DNA of 64,000 bases, from contig DASVLP010000037.1 in assembly GCA_036384795.1 (NCBI GenBank), positions 62,001-126,000 on the forward strand, given 5' to 3'. Positions 17,532 through 26,294 of this stretch are shown in pieces. Below the pieces are notes generated by a model. It was not told the DNA's origin, did no database searches, and saw only the letters and a program-made list of their open reading frames with translations. Position numbers and translations under genes: made by a program. Origin of the DNA: Andeanibacterium sp036384795 (GTDB lineage: Bacteria > Pseudomonadota > Alphaproteobacteria > Sphingomonadales > Sphingomonadaceae). The stretch's first letter is position 1, and each line of letters starts with the position of its first letter.

Positions 17532-19091
17532 TCAACCGGACGGCCCGCAGCTGTAGACCAGCCGTTCGTTCGGCTGGGCGGGCAGCAGCGACATGATCTC
17601 GGCCTGGTGCGCGCCGAGCTCGCGCGCGGCATCCACGCCCTTGCCGCACTCGGGCGCCTGGAAGCCGGCGCGCGCCTTGCGGGCCAGCTCCATCGCGTCG
17701 TGATCGAGCAGATAGCGCTCCACTTTGTATTCGTGGGTCGCCGGATCGTAGCTGTTGACCGAGACGGCGGCCTCGGTCTCCGGCACCAGGACGCGCGACC
17801 AGGTGTTGCCGGAAAGCCCGTATTGGGTGCGCCCGTTGACGCAGCCGTCGTCGGTCCAGGTCAACGGCACGTCGTCGGTCTTCGAGGTGGTCACGCGGCT
17901 GCGGTCGACCGCGATCACGCACGTCATCGCGCCAGCCTGCGCGATCCCCGTAGGGGTGATCACCCCGGTGGGCCCGTCGGCCGGCTGCGTGCCGCCCGCC
18001 ATCTGATCGGCCACGCGCCCGTCCACCTGGTCGAACCCGGGCCGCAGGAACCACGCGGCGAGCGCGCCGACCAGCGCCACCGCGGTGACCGCGCCGGCGA
18101 TCTTCACCGCGCGACGGTCTTCGTTCTCGCGCGCGCGCCAGGTCGCGACGCCGCCGGCGCAGGCGCCGAGGATCAGCAGCATCGACAGCATCATCAGGTC
18201 GTCGCGCTCGGACATTATCGCGAACTCGGCCTGGCGCCGCAGCTTGCCCTCGCGCTCGGCCTGGCGCGCCTCGACCAGTTGCGATTGGCGCATCGCGGCG
18301 AGCTGCTCGCGCTCGGCGCGCACGCGCTCGGCCTCGTCGAGCTCGGCGAGCGACTTGCAGGGCAGCCCGTTCAGCTGCGCGCTGACGTCGTGCGCGCGCA
18401 GGAACGGCAGCAGTTCGCGGGTCGAGACGGCGAAATAGAATTCCGAATCGGTCCCTTCGGATTCGGCGCCGAAGCTGTTGACGCCGATCACCCGCCCGCA
18501 ATTGTCGAGCAGCGGGCCGCCGCTGTTGCCGCGCCCGATCGGCGCGGTGTGCAGCAGGGTGTCGAACTCGCGGCTCGGGCGATGGCCGGAAAGGAAGCCG
18601 TGGCTCTGCACCGGGGGCGTGGCGTTGAACAAGTCCTGCATGTTCAGGCCCTGCGCGCGGTCGACGTTCACCGGATAGCCGACCGCGGTGACGGCGCCCG
18701 AACTGTCGTCGGGATTGCTCGCGATCGTCAGCGGCGGCAGGTGCATCGGCGCGGTGGTGGCGACCAGCGCCAGGTCGTTGCGCGGCGAATAGGCGACCAG
18801 CTTGCCGTAGATCGCCGCGCCCCCATCCGAGGGAACGATCCCGATCGAGAGGTTCCTGTCGCCTTGCGCTTCGGCGACGACATGCGCGTTGGTGACGATC
18901 ATCTCGGGCGTCACCGCGAAGCCGGTGCCGTGCGAGATCGGGTAGAGCTGGGTGCCGTCGTCCTCGATGATCACGATCCGCACCACCCCGCGCGAGGCGG
19001 CGTCGATGTCGGCCTGGTCGGCGCGGGCGGCGAACGGCAGGAAAGCGAGCAGCAGCAACGCCGCGCCAAGCCGGATCAGACGGTGGAACAT
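17532..19091 (-). CDS. membrane-anchored trypsin-like (S1C-type) serine protease
   Basis: A 519-residue protein with a signal peptide (cleavage after about residue 24, ...AARA). The chymotrypsin-fold domain carries a complete triad: His70 (TNAHVV), Asp106 (SPRNDLALV) and Ser190 (GRGNSGGP). After it come a charged coiled coil (EAERVRAEREQLAAMRQS, residues about 255-295), two membrane helices (MLSMLLILGACAGGVATW and AVTAVALVGALAAWFL), and a Cys-containing C-terminal domain of about 150 residues that I do not recognise. No PDZ domain is visible, unlike DegP. Probably periplasmic quality control or a processing protease; targets unknown. Confidence 0.8.
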   Translation of the reverse strand: MFHRLIRLGAALLLLAFLPFAARADQADIDAASRGVVRIVIIEDDGTQLYPISHGTGFAVTPEMIVTNAHVVAEAQGDRNLSIGIVPSDGGAAIYGKLVAYSPRNDLALVATTAPMHLPPLTIASNPDDSSGAVTAVGYPVNVDRAQGLNMQDLFNATPPVQSHGFLSGHRPSREFDTLLHTAPIGRGNSGGPLLDNCGRVIGVNSFGAESEGTDSEFYFAVSTRELLPFLRAHDVSAQLNGLPCKSLAELDEAERVRAEREQLAAMRQSQLVEARQAEREGKLRRQAEFAIMSERDDLMMLSMLLILGACAGGVATWRARENEDRRAVKIAGAVTAVALVGALAAWFLRPGFDQVDGRVADQMAGGTQPADGPTGVITPTGIAQAGAMTCVIAVDRSRVTTSKTDDVPLTWTDDGCVNGRTQYGLSGNTWSRVLVPETEAAVSVNSYDPATHEYKVERYLLDHDAMELARKARAGFQAPECGKGVDAARELGAHQAEIMSLLPAQPNERLVYSCGPSG

Positions 19092-19190
19092 GTCGGTTTC
19101 GCGGTCTCCATTGCGTCCATTTTCGCTCCGCCCGGCTTTGAGCGCAAGAATCGGGACGCATTTGCAGCGCGGATGCTTAAGTTGAGCTGC

Positions 19191-20228
19191 ATGACGATAG
19201 ACGATCCAACACGGTTAATGAAGATGCAGGCGGCGTTCGACGCGCGCGACCGGGCGGCCGACGGCCAATTCGTGGTCGGCGTGAAGACCACCGGCATCTT
19301 CTGCCGCCCAAGCTGCCCCGCGCGCCGGCCGCGGCCCGAGAACGTCGAGTTCTTCGCCGGCAATGCCGATGCCGAGCAGGCGGGTTATCGCCCGTGCAAG
19401 CGCTGCCGCCCGGACGAAGCCGCGCGCGACGAAGCGGCGGTGCGCGCGGCGATCGACGAGATCAAAGGAAGCGACGAGATGCCCCAGCTTGCCGAATTGG
19501 CCCAGGTCGCCGGCTACTCGCCGGCCCATTTCCAGCGCCTGTTCAAGCGCGCGACCGGCTTGTCGCCCGCCGCCTATGCCCGCGCGCTGCGCGAGGAGCG
19601 GGCGCGCGAGGCGCTGGCCGGCGAAGGCCGGGTGGCGGACGCGATCTACCAGGCAGGGTTCGAAGCGCCCTCGCGGTTCTACGACGGAATGAAAGGAAGG
19701 CTGGGCATGACGCCATCGGCTTGGGTCAAGGGCGGGGCGGGCGTGACCATCCGCTGGGCCCAAGTGCAGACTTCGCTCGGCCGGATGCTGGTCGCGGCGA
19801 GCGAGAAGGGCGTGTGCCGGCTGTCGTTCAATGCCGGGCCCGAGGAACTGGAGCGGCTGTTCCCCCGCGCGCAGCTGATCGAGGGCGGCAAGGATTTCGC
19901 GGCGCTGCTGGAGCACGTGATCGCCGCGGTCGAGCAGCCCGGCACCGGCGCCGACATCCCGCTCGACGTGAAAGGCACCGCGTTCCAGGAGCGGGTGTGG
20001 CACGAACTGCGCAAGATTCCCGCCGGTGAGACGCGCAGCTATGCCGAAATCGCCGCTGCCGCCGGCAAACCCAAGGCGGTCCGCGCGGCAGGCAGCGCGA
20101 ACGGCGCGAACAACGTCGCGGTGCTGATCCCCTGCCACCGGGTGGTGCGCTCCGACGGGTCGGTCGGCGGCTATGCCTACGGCAGCGAGATCAAGAGCGA
20201 GCTGCTGCGCAGGGAGCGCGAACGGTAA
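19191..20228 (+). CDS. ada: bifunctional Ada: DNA alkylation repair methyltransferase and regulator
   Basis: A 345-residue three-part protein. Residues 1-75 are the AdaA zinc domain, with Cys38, Cys42, Cys69 and Cys72 (FCRPSC, CKRC) at exactly the E. coli positions, which supports the ATG at 19191 rather than the one at 19173. Residues about 90-175 are an AraC-type HTH (LAQVAGYSPAHFQRLFKRAT). Residues 185-345 are the O6-methylguanine methyltransferase domain with the acceptor motif PCHRVV (Cys about 315) and GYAYGSEIK. It accepts methyl groups from phosphotriesters and O6-MeG and activates the adaptive response. It is divergent from the protease gene. Confidence 0.95.
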   Translation: MTIDDPTRLMKMQAAFDARDRAADGQFVVGVKTTGIFCRPSCPARRPRPENVEFFAGNADAEQAGYRPCKRCRPDEAARDEAAVRAAIDEIKGSDEMPQLAELAQVAGYSPAHFQRLFKRATGLSPAAYARALREERAREALAGEGRVADAIYQAGFEAPSRFYDGMKGRLGMTPSAWVKGGAGVTIRWAQVQTSLGRMLVAASEKGVCRLSFNAGPEELERLFPRAQLIEGGKDFAALLEHVIAAVEQPGTGADIPLDVKGTAFQERVWHELRKIPAGETRSYAEIAAAAGKPKAVRAAGSANGANNVAVLIPCHRVVRSDGSVGGYAYGSEIKSELLRRERER

Positions 20229-20266
20229 GGATCAGCGGAGCGCCCGGTAATATTGGAGAGCGTACG

Positions 20267-20635
20267 TTAGCGCGCTTTCCAGATTACGCGATCTCGATAT
20301 CCGCCTTCTGTTGGCTCGCCATTTTCATCGGTTGCGGGATGAAAGCGTGCTCTCTTCAATATCAGTTGGCAGGTAGCTTTATCGAGCATGTCAAACCCGC
20401 TCGATTGTCTAATCACGCAGTTTTCCGGGTAGCCGGATGGATTGATCGCGATCTGAAATTCAACAGCTCCGTGGGCGCGTCGGGGTATCCCTTCCCGAGG
20501 AAAATCACCGGGACGTATCCAGTTATCATGGTCTATGGCAACCGCGGGTTTGGGTTCGGACTTTGCCGCGGCATCTCCGCAGGCGAAGATGGCTACGATC
20601 GCGATTGTTACACCAATATACCTCATGTGAGGCAT
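20267..20635 (-). CDS. exported TonB C-terminal-domain-like protein
   Basis: A 122-residue protein with a signal sequence (MRYIGVTIAIVAIFACGDAAA, with a possible IFAC lipobox) and a short domain that matches the TonB C-terminal fold used by 'energy transducer TonB'-annotated small proteins: GAVEFQIAINPSGYPENCVI, SSGFDMLDKATCQLI, RARFHPATDENG. Two Cys could pair. There is no TonB helix plus Pro-rich spacer, so it cannot span the periplasm as real TonB does. Base composition is lower in GC than the surroundings, suggesting acquisition. It converges on ada. Confidence 0.65.
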   Translation of the reverse strand: MPHMRYIGVTIAIVAIFACGDAAAKSEPKPAVAIDHDNWIRPGDFPREGIPRRAHGAVEFQIAINPSGYPENCVIRQSSGFDMLDKATCQLILKRARFHPATDENGEPTEGGYRDRVIWKAR

Positions 20636-20747
20636 TCCTCGTCAACTGATCGTTCGCATCCAATGGTATCGAGATAGGTCGGGATTGGCGAGCGAACTTT
20701 GAGCTCGCTCCGCCGCCCGCGTTAAAGTCATCCGCTCAAAAGCGCTT

Positions 20748-22913
20748 TTACACAAAGCTATACGGATCGATGTCCACGCTCACCCGCACGCCGGAAACGA
20801 AATCGAGCGCGCCGAGCCACTGGCGGATCACGTCCTGCACTTGCGCCGAGCGGCGGGCGTTGAGCAGCAGGCGGTAGCGATAGCGGCCGCGCAGCAGCGA
20901 GAGCGGGGCAGGTGCGGGGCCGTGGATCGCGACGTCGGCCAGCTTGGGGCGGGTGGCGCCGATCATGGCGGCGGCCTCGCGTGCTTCTCGCTCATCCTCG
21001 GAGGACACGATGATCGCCGCCCAGCGGCCGAACGGCGGGGCGCCGGCCATGCGCCGGCCTTCGGCCTCGGCGGCGTAGAACGCGTCGCGGTCGCCCGCGG
21101 CCAGCGCGGCGATCACCGGCGCGTCGGGATGGCGCGTCTGAATAAGCACTTCGCCCGGCTTCGCGCCGCGCCCGGCGCGCCCGGCGACTTGCGCGATCTG
21201 CTGGTAAGTGCGCTCGGCCGCGCGCAAGTCGCCGCCTTCGAGGCCGAGGTCGGCATCGACCACGCCGACCAGGGTCAATTCGGGAAAGTGGAAGCCTTTG
21301 GTGACGAGCTGGGTACCGACGATCACGTCGACCGCGCCTTCCTCCACCTTGCTGACGAAGTCGGAGACCTTCTCGGGCGAGTTGAGCGTATCGGAGGTCG
21401 CGATCGCCACTCGCGCCGTGGGCAGCAGCTCGGCGACTTCGTCGGCGATCCGCTCGACGCCGGGCCCGCAGGCGACCAGGCAATCGGGCTCGCCGCATTC
21501 GGGGCAGGCGTCGGGCTGGGAAACTTCGTGCCCGCAATGGTGGCAGGCGAGTTTGCGGGTGAGGCGGTGCTCGACCAGCCACGCGCTGCAATTGGGGCAC
21601 TGGAAGCGGAAGCCGCAATGGCGGCACAAAGTCAGCGGCGCATAGCCGCGGCGGTTGAGGAACAGCAGCGATTGCTCGCCGCGTTCGAGCCGCTCGGTGA
21701 GTTCGGCGACCAGCCGCGGCGAGAGCCAGCGCCCGCGCTCCGGCGGCTCTTTGGTGAGATCGACCGTATCGATCTCGGGCAGCTCGGCGCCGCCGAAGCG
21801 CGTCGGCAGCTCGAGCCGCTCGTAGACCCCGCTTTCGGCCATCTGCAGGCTTTCGAGCGCCGGCGTCGCGCTGGCGAGGATCACCGGAATGCCTTCGAAC
21901 CGGGCGCGCATCACCGCCACGTCGCGGGCGTTGTAGCGCACCCCGTCGTCCTGCTTGAAGCTGACCTCGTGCGCCTCATCGACCACGATCAGCCCGAGGT
22001 TGGCGTACGGCAGGAACAGCGCGGAGCGCGCGCCGACCACCACTTGCGCCTCCCCGCTGGCGATCGCGCGCCACGCGCGGCGGCGTTCGGTGGATTTGAG
22101 CGAGCTGTGCCAGACGATCGGCGAAACCCCGAAGCGCTCGGCAAAGCGCCGCAGGAACGCTTCGGTCAATGCGATCTCGGGCAGCAGGACAAGGGTTTGG
22201 CGCTGTTGCGCGAGGGCGGCGGCGATCGCTTCGAAATAGGCCTCGGTCTTTCCCGATCCGGTGACCCCGTCGAGCAGGAACGGAGCAAACCCGCCTTGCT
22301 CGACGGCATGGATGAAGCGGCCTGCAACTTCCCGTTGTTCGGGGGTAAGCTCCGGCACGGCAAAGTCGGGCCGGGCTCGCGTATACGGCCGGTCGCAATC
22401 GACCGTGACCGGCTCGAGCACCCCCTGGTTGACCAACCCGCGCAGCACGCCCTCCGAAACGCCGGCGATTCCCGCCAGCTCGCGTAGCGTCGACTGTTCT
22501 CCGTCGAGCGCCCCGATCGCCTGTTCGCGCTGCGGGGTCATTCGTTCGGGCGCCTGGCCGGAGAGACGGTACTCGGTGACGGTGGCCGGCCCCCTCAGCG
22601 CGCCGCCGCTCGCCAGCACCATCCGCGCGACCGCGGCGGGGCTCGCGCAGTAGTAATCGGCGGTCCATTCGATCAGCCGCCGCAGCTCGGGTTTGAGCGG
22701 CGGCACCGGCAGGCTGCCGATCAGCGGGCGCAGCTTGGCGTCGGGAACCTCGGCGGCGGGCAGCCGCTCTTTCTCCCACACGATGCCGACGATCTGGCGC
22801 GGGCCGAGCGGCGCGACCACCACCGTGCCCGGCGGCGCGCTCATCCCTTCGGGCACGCGGTAGTCGAGCGGGCCGAGCGCGGCGTTGAAGTGCAGAAGGC
22901 GTATGCGGTTCAT
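20748..22913 (-). CDS. priA: primosomal protein N' (replication restart helicase PriA)
   Basis: A 721-residue superfamily 2 helicase that reloads the replisome at stalled forks. The N-terminal 3'-DNA-binding domain (LRLLHFNAALGPLDYRVP-like start) is followed by Walker A GVTGSGKTEAYFEA at about residue 217, DEAH in VVDEAHEVSFKQDD near 310, an eight-Cys zinc region (CRHCGFRFQCPNC ... CHHCG ... CPECG) at about 425-480, and helicase motifs V/VI (GTQLVTKGFHFP, QVAGRAGRG). The start at 22913 gives the conserved N-terminus. Confidence 0.97.
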   Translation of the reverse strand: MNRIRLLHFNAALGPLDYRVPEGMSAPPGTVVVAPLGPRQIVGIVWEKERLPAAEVPDAKLRPLIGSLPVPPLKPELRRLIEWTADYYCASPAAVARMVLASGGALRGPATVTEYRLSGQAPERMTPQREQAIGALDGEQSTLRELAGIAGVSEGVLRGLVNQGVLEPVTVDCDRPYTRARPDFAVPELTPEQREVAGRFIHAVEQGGFAPFLLDGVTGSGKTEAYFEAIAAALAQQRQTLVLLPEIALTEAFLRRFAERFGVSPIVWHSSLKSTERRRAWRAIASGEAQVVVGARSALFLPYANLGLIVVDEAHEVSFKQDDGVRYNARDVAVMRARFEGIPVILASATPALESLQMAESGVYERLELPTRFGGAELPEIDTVDLTKEPPERGRWLSPRLVAELTERLERGEQSLLFLNRRGYAPLTLCRHCGFRFQCPNCSAWLVEHRLTRKLACHHCGHEVSQPDACPECGEPDCLVACGPGVERIADEVAELLPTARVAIATSDTLNSPEKVSDFVSKVEEGAVDVIVGTQLVTKGFHFPELTLVGVVDADLGLEGGDLRAAERTYQQIAQVAGRAGRGAKPGEVLIQTRHPDAPVIAALAAGDRDAFYAAEAEGRRMAGAPPFGRWAAIIVSSEDEREAREAAAMIGATRPKLADVAIHGPAPAPLSLLRGRYRYRLLLNARRSAQVQDVIRQWLGALDFVSGVRVSVDIDPYSFV

Positions 22914-22969
22914 GGCGTTCGCGTTATGTATCGGGTGCACGCGCGGTGCTGGCAAGCGGGGAGGGTGAA

Positions 22970-23644
22970 ATGAGCGGATCGATTGTGGCGCGGCGGCGAG
23001 TGTTGATCGGCGGCGCGGCGGGTGCGCTGCTCGCGCTCGCGGGGTGCGCGGCGATCCACCATGACCTGGTGACCCGCTCGGTGCGCAAATTGATGCGCCG
23101 CTCGGCCGAGAACGCCTTTGCGCGCCTGCTGGCGCCGAACGGGTTCTGGGACAGTTCGGTCGCCCGGTTGCAACTGCCTTTGCTGCTCGGCGAGCGCGGA
23201 GGGGCCTGGGCGGGCCTCCTCACTTCGCCCGTTTTCAAGGAGCGGCTGCAGCGTGCGTTCAACGCGTTTGCCGCCACCGCCGCGCGCAAGGCCGCACCGC
23301 TGGTGGCCGACGCGGTCGAGAAGATCGGGATCGACAACGCCAAGGCGATTCTTGCCGGCGGGCCAAGCGCGGCGACCGCCTACCTGCGCGCACAAATGGG
23401 CGATGCGCTGGTCAGGGCGATGATCCCCGGCCTCACCGAGGCGATCCGCGTGTCGAACGAGCCGCTGCTGCGCGAAGCGATGGCCAAGCTCGCGGGCGTG
23501 GATCTCGCGGCGCTGATCCGCCAGGCCGCGGTCCAGATCGACGATGCGATCTGGCGCCAGATCGCGGCCGAGGAAGCCGCGATCCGCGCCGATCCGGCCG
23601 CGACCCACGATCCGGACCTGATCGAGCTGTTCGGCCGCCGCTAA
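22970..23644 (+). CDS. DUF4197 family lipoprotein
   Basis: A 224-residue protein with Tat-like RRRVLIGGAAGALLALAGC, ending in a lipobox (LAGC). The mature part is mostly helical and fits DUF4197 (GFWDSSVARLQLP, DALVRAMIPGLTEAIRVS, LRQAAV-like repeats). Function unknown. The start at 22970 follows GGGAGGGTGAA. It is divergent from priA with a 56-nt gap and is followed by a strong hairpin terminator. Confidence 0.75.
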   Translation: MSGSIVARRRVLIGGAAGALLALAGCAAIHHDLVTRSVRKLMRRSAENAFARLLAPNGFWDSSVARLQLPLLLGERGGAWAGLLTSPVFKERLQRAFNAFAATAARKAAPLVADAVEKIGIDNAKAILAGGPSAATAYLRAQMGDALVRAMIPGLTEAIRVSNEPLLREAMAKLAGVDLAALIRQAAVQIDDAIWRQIAAEEAAIRADPAATHDPDLIELFGRR

Positions 23645-23710
23645 TGGGCATGGCGTCCAAAAACCTGCGCCGCCGCGACTTGCGCGTTTTTCGCCCGCTG
23701 GGGAGGACGA

Positions 23711-23747
23711 AACGGCCCGGCGGAGGAGAGAGAGCCGCCGGGCCGTT
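23711..23747 (+). terminator. hairpin terminator between convergent genes
   Basis: A perfect 13-bp inverted repeat (AACGGCCCGGCGG / CCGCCGGGCCGTT) with an 11-nt purine loop, 66 nt after the DUF4197 stop. It lies between that gene and the convergent flp pilin gene and could serve both strands. No long T-run follows, but A/T-rich ends flank the stem. The rest of 23645-23912 holds no recognisable gene. Confidence 0.7.
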
Positions 23748-23912
23748 CGGTGTGGGGTGGTCGCCCCTGTCAGCGGCCGTCGGTCTGCTCGCGCCCCCTC
23801 GCGCGCCGACGGGCCCCTGGTCCCCTATCGGGGTTGCCTGGCGAGCGCTCCCGATGCGTCAGGAATGAAGGAGTGCGGTTAATTCCGTCTTCCAGGGCCT
23901 GGTTACGCGGAA

Positions 23913-24086
23913 TTAACCGTGCGCGCCGGCAAGGCTGGTCGAGATGGTAGTCAGGATGTCGCTGAGGCTCAGCCCCATGGTGGTGATCGCGGCGATGATG
24001 ATCGTCGAGATCAGCGAGGCGACCAGCGCGTACTCGATCGAGGTCGCGCCGCGTCGGTCGCGCAGGAATTGGTGCAGCATTTGCAT
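23913..24086 (-). CDS. flp: Flp/Fap-type pilin
   Basis: A 57-residue type IVb prepilin: MQMLHQFLRDRRGATSIEYA is the leader plus mature start, then a hydrophobic helix (LVASLISTIIIAAITTMG) and a short polar tail ending ...GAHG. TadV/CpaA-type prepilin peptidase would cut after the Gly of RRG, leaving Glu at +5 and Tyr at +6, the Flp signature. A GGAG lies just upstream of the ATG at 24086; the ATG at 24080 is an alternative start with better spacing. It stands alone: no prepilin peptidase, secretin or TadB/C gene lies beside it, and the only related gene in the window is cpaF. Confidence 0.9.
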   Translation of the reverse strand: MQMLHQFLRDRRGATSIEYALVASLISTIIIAAITTMGLSLSDILTTISTSLAGAHG

Positions 24087-24150
24087 AGTCTCCGTTCAAG
24101 GTTGGGCGGAGAATGGGGCCTCGATGGTTAAGTTCGCTCTAACGCGCGAG

Positions 24151-25173
24151 CTAGGGCTTGCGCGCGCTGACCAGCGAGTAATAGCCGCCACCGGTGCGCT
24201 GCGCGGCGACGTCGGTGAACCCGACGCTTTCGAGGATCTCGCGGAACTCGGCGAGCGAATACTGCTGGCCGAGCGTGCCGATCAGCATCAGCAGGCTGAA
24301 CGCCGCGGCGGGGTAGGGGCCGGTATAGTCGTCGTCCATCAGGATTTCGTTGAGGAAGATCCGCCCGCCGCTCGGCAGCGCCTCGAAGCTGCGCCGGGCG
24401 AGGTCGCGGTTGGTCTCGGCCGACCAGTCGTGGAACACGTTGGAGAAGAAGTGCCCGTCGGCCTCGCGCGGCCACTCCTCCTTGAACATGTTCACGCTCG
24501 CGGTGGAGACCCGCTCGCCCACCCCGGCACGCTCGACGTACTTGGCCGCCTCGGCCGCGACTTCCTTGAGGTCCATCAGCACCACCTTGAGGCGCGGGTG
24601 CGCCTTGGCGATCTCGATCCCGTAGACGCCCGAGCCGCAGCCGATGTCCATCAGGCAACGCAGCTCCCCGAACTGGGGCTGCAGCGCCGCGCCGAGCGCA
24701 GGGGCCTGGCTGTGCGCCTGCATGAACTTGGTGATCCCCGCGGCCACTTCCTGCGGCATCGTCCCCGCTTCCCAGCCAGAGGGCCGCGCGTCGATGCCTT
24801 CGGGGCGCGCGCCGGTCCTGAGCGATTCCGCGAGGCGCCCGCGCAAATGCTCGTTGCGGTCGATCGAGCTGAGGAAATGGCCCCAGAAGCCGGTGCTTTC
24901 GGGGTGCAGCCAGGTACGCGCCTGATGCGTCGCACGCCACTTGCCGAGCCGCTTCTCGACGAACCCCTCGGCACACAATGCGGCAAGGTGCATCGCCAAT
25001 GCGCGGGCATTGACCCCCAGCTTGGCCGCCAGCTCGTCGGTGGTGAGCGCTTCGTCGCCCAGTGCCTTGAAGGTCCCCGCCTCGAGGTTCACGTTGAGGA
25101 TCGGCAGCCGGAACTGCGAAAGCCACGCGTCCCAGATCGCGCAATCGTTCGGCGTCGGCGGAAGCGCCCCCAT
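24151..25173 (-). CDS. SAM-dependent O-methyltransferase-like protein
   Basis: A 340-residue class I methyltransferase with an N-terminal winged-helix dimerisation domain (residues about 30-105: LTTDELAAKLGVNARALAMHL, AALCAEGFVEK) and a C-terminal Rossmann domain with the SAM loop MDIGCGSGVYGIEIAKAHP. FFSNVFHDWSAETNRDL and GGRIFLNEILMDDDYTGP match plant-type and carotenoid O-methyltransferases (CrtF, hydroxyneurosporene). The start at 25173 (MGALPPTPND) is preferred, with AGGGAG upstream. The substrate is unknown. It is divergent from a CmcJ-like oxygenase gene. Confidence 0.8.
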   Translation of the reverse strand: MGALPPTPNDCAIWDAWLSQFRLPILNVNLEAGTFKALGDEALTTDELAAKLGVNARALAMHLAALCAEGFVEKRLGKWRATHQARTWLHPESTGFWGHFLSSIDRNEHLRGRLAESLRTGARPEGIDARPSGWEAGTMPQEVAAGITKFMQAHSQAPALGAALQPQFGELRCLMDIGCGSGVYGIEIAKAHPRLKVVLMDLKEVAAEAAKYVERAGVGERVSTASVNMFKEEWPREADGHFFSNVFHDWSAETNRDLARRSFEALPSGGRIFLNEILMDDDYTGPYPAAAFSLLMLIGTLGQQYSLAEFREILESVGFTDVAAQRTGGGYYSLVSARKP

Positions 25174-25294
25174 CTCCCATCTCCCTGTCCAAATTATGTT
25201 CTGCGGCAATGCTTAGCGAGCGAACTTGCGCCGCGCCAGCACTGCGTGGCACAACCGTAACGAACGATAGAATCGAAACCGACGCGAGGATGCC

Positions 25295-26203
25295 ATGGCC
25301 AGCCAGCTTAAGCCCGATATCGAGGAAACCGCGCGCCAGGTGCGCGCGCAGATCCGCTTCGTCGATCCCGGCCCGTTTCTCACCCGCCGCTATGTCAGCG
25401 CGGGCAAGGAGATGAACGTCGGCACGTATTCCGATCACGAAGTGACGATCCGCGACGGAATGCCGATCCGCGACCACTTCACGCTCGACACCCACGGCTT
25501 CCGCATCGCCACCCAGCCGAGCGCGGTGACCGATTTCCACGACAAGGCCCAGGTCGATGCGCTGTACGAGCGCGAGGTGGAGCGCCACGTGCAAGAGCTC
25601 ACCGGGGCCGACAAAGTGGTCGCGCGCGGGTGGATGATCCGCACCAGCGCCGACCTCACCGAGCACGCGCAGGAGAAAGTGGAAGGCTACACCCACAGCG
25701 GCGGGATCCAGCCGCCGGCGGGCGAGGCGCACGTCGACACCAACACGCCCACCGCGCGGCGCATGGCCGAGGCGACCTACCGCAAGCACTTCCCCGATGG
25801 GCCGGGATTCAAGCGGTTCCTGGTCAGCAGCTACTGGCGCACGTTCTCTCGGGGACCGCAGGACGTGCCGCTGGCGGTGTGCGACGGGCGCACCAGCTTC
25901 GGCGGCGAGGAGAAATCGAACACCCTGTTCATCGTCGACGAGTTTCCCAGCGAGGCGGAAGCGGCCAAGCCGGTGGCGGGCGAGGAAGACATGATCGCCG
26001 CGACGATCTTCTCCTACAATCCGGCGATGCGCTGGTGGTACTTCTCGAACATGCAGGCGAGCGATGCGCTGCTGTTCAAGTTCCACGACAGCGACCACGA
26101 CCGCACGTGGCGCTGCCCGCACACCGCGTTCCACGACACGAGCTTCGCCAACGCAAATATCCGCGAAAGCATCGAGTGCCGCAGCGTGGCGTTCTGGGAA
26201 TAG
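25295..26203 (+). CDS. CmcJ/NvfI-family oxidoreductase (2OG-Fe(II) oxygenase-like)
   Basis: A 302-residue protein of the family that includes cephamycin CmcJ and fungal asaB/NvfI-type hydroxylases. Visible family marks are VARGWMIRTS, the metal-site-like AHVDTN near residue 150, YWRTFSRGPQDVPLAVCDGR, MRWWYFSNMQASDALLFKF and the closing IRESIECRSVAFW. These proteins act as oxygenases on small molecules; the substrate is unknown here. It lies 122 nt from, and divergent to, the methyltransferase gene. In cephamycin synthesis, CmcJ works with a methyltransferase (CmcI), so a functional pair is plausible but unproven. Confidence 0.75.
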   Translation: MASQLKPDIEETARQVRAQIRFVDPGPFLTRRYVSAGKEMNVGTYSDHEVTIRDGMPIRDHFTLDTHGFRIATQPSAVTDFHDKAQVDALYEREVERHVQELTGADKVVARGWMIRTSADLTEHAQEKVEGYTHSGGIQPPAGEAHVDTNTPTARRMAEATYRKHFPDGPGFKRFLVSSYWRTFSRGPQDVPLAVCDGRTSFGGEEKSNTLFIVDEFPSEAEAAKPVAGEEDMIAATIFSYNPAMRWWYFSNMQASDALLFKFHDSDHDRTWRCPHTAFHDTSFANANIRESIECRSVAFWE

Positions 26204-26294
26204 GATTTAGCAGGCCGCCCCGTCCGCCAGCCGTCCTTCGCCGCGCCGTTCGCGCCCCCCTCCTGGCATCGAGAGTGCGCCGGCCCATGCGGCG

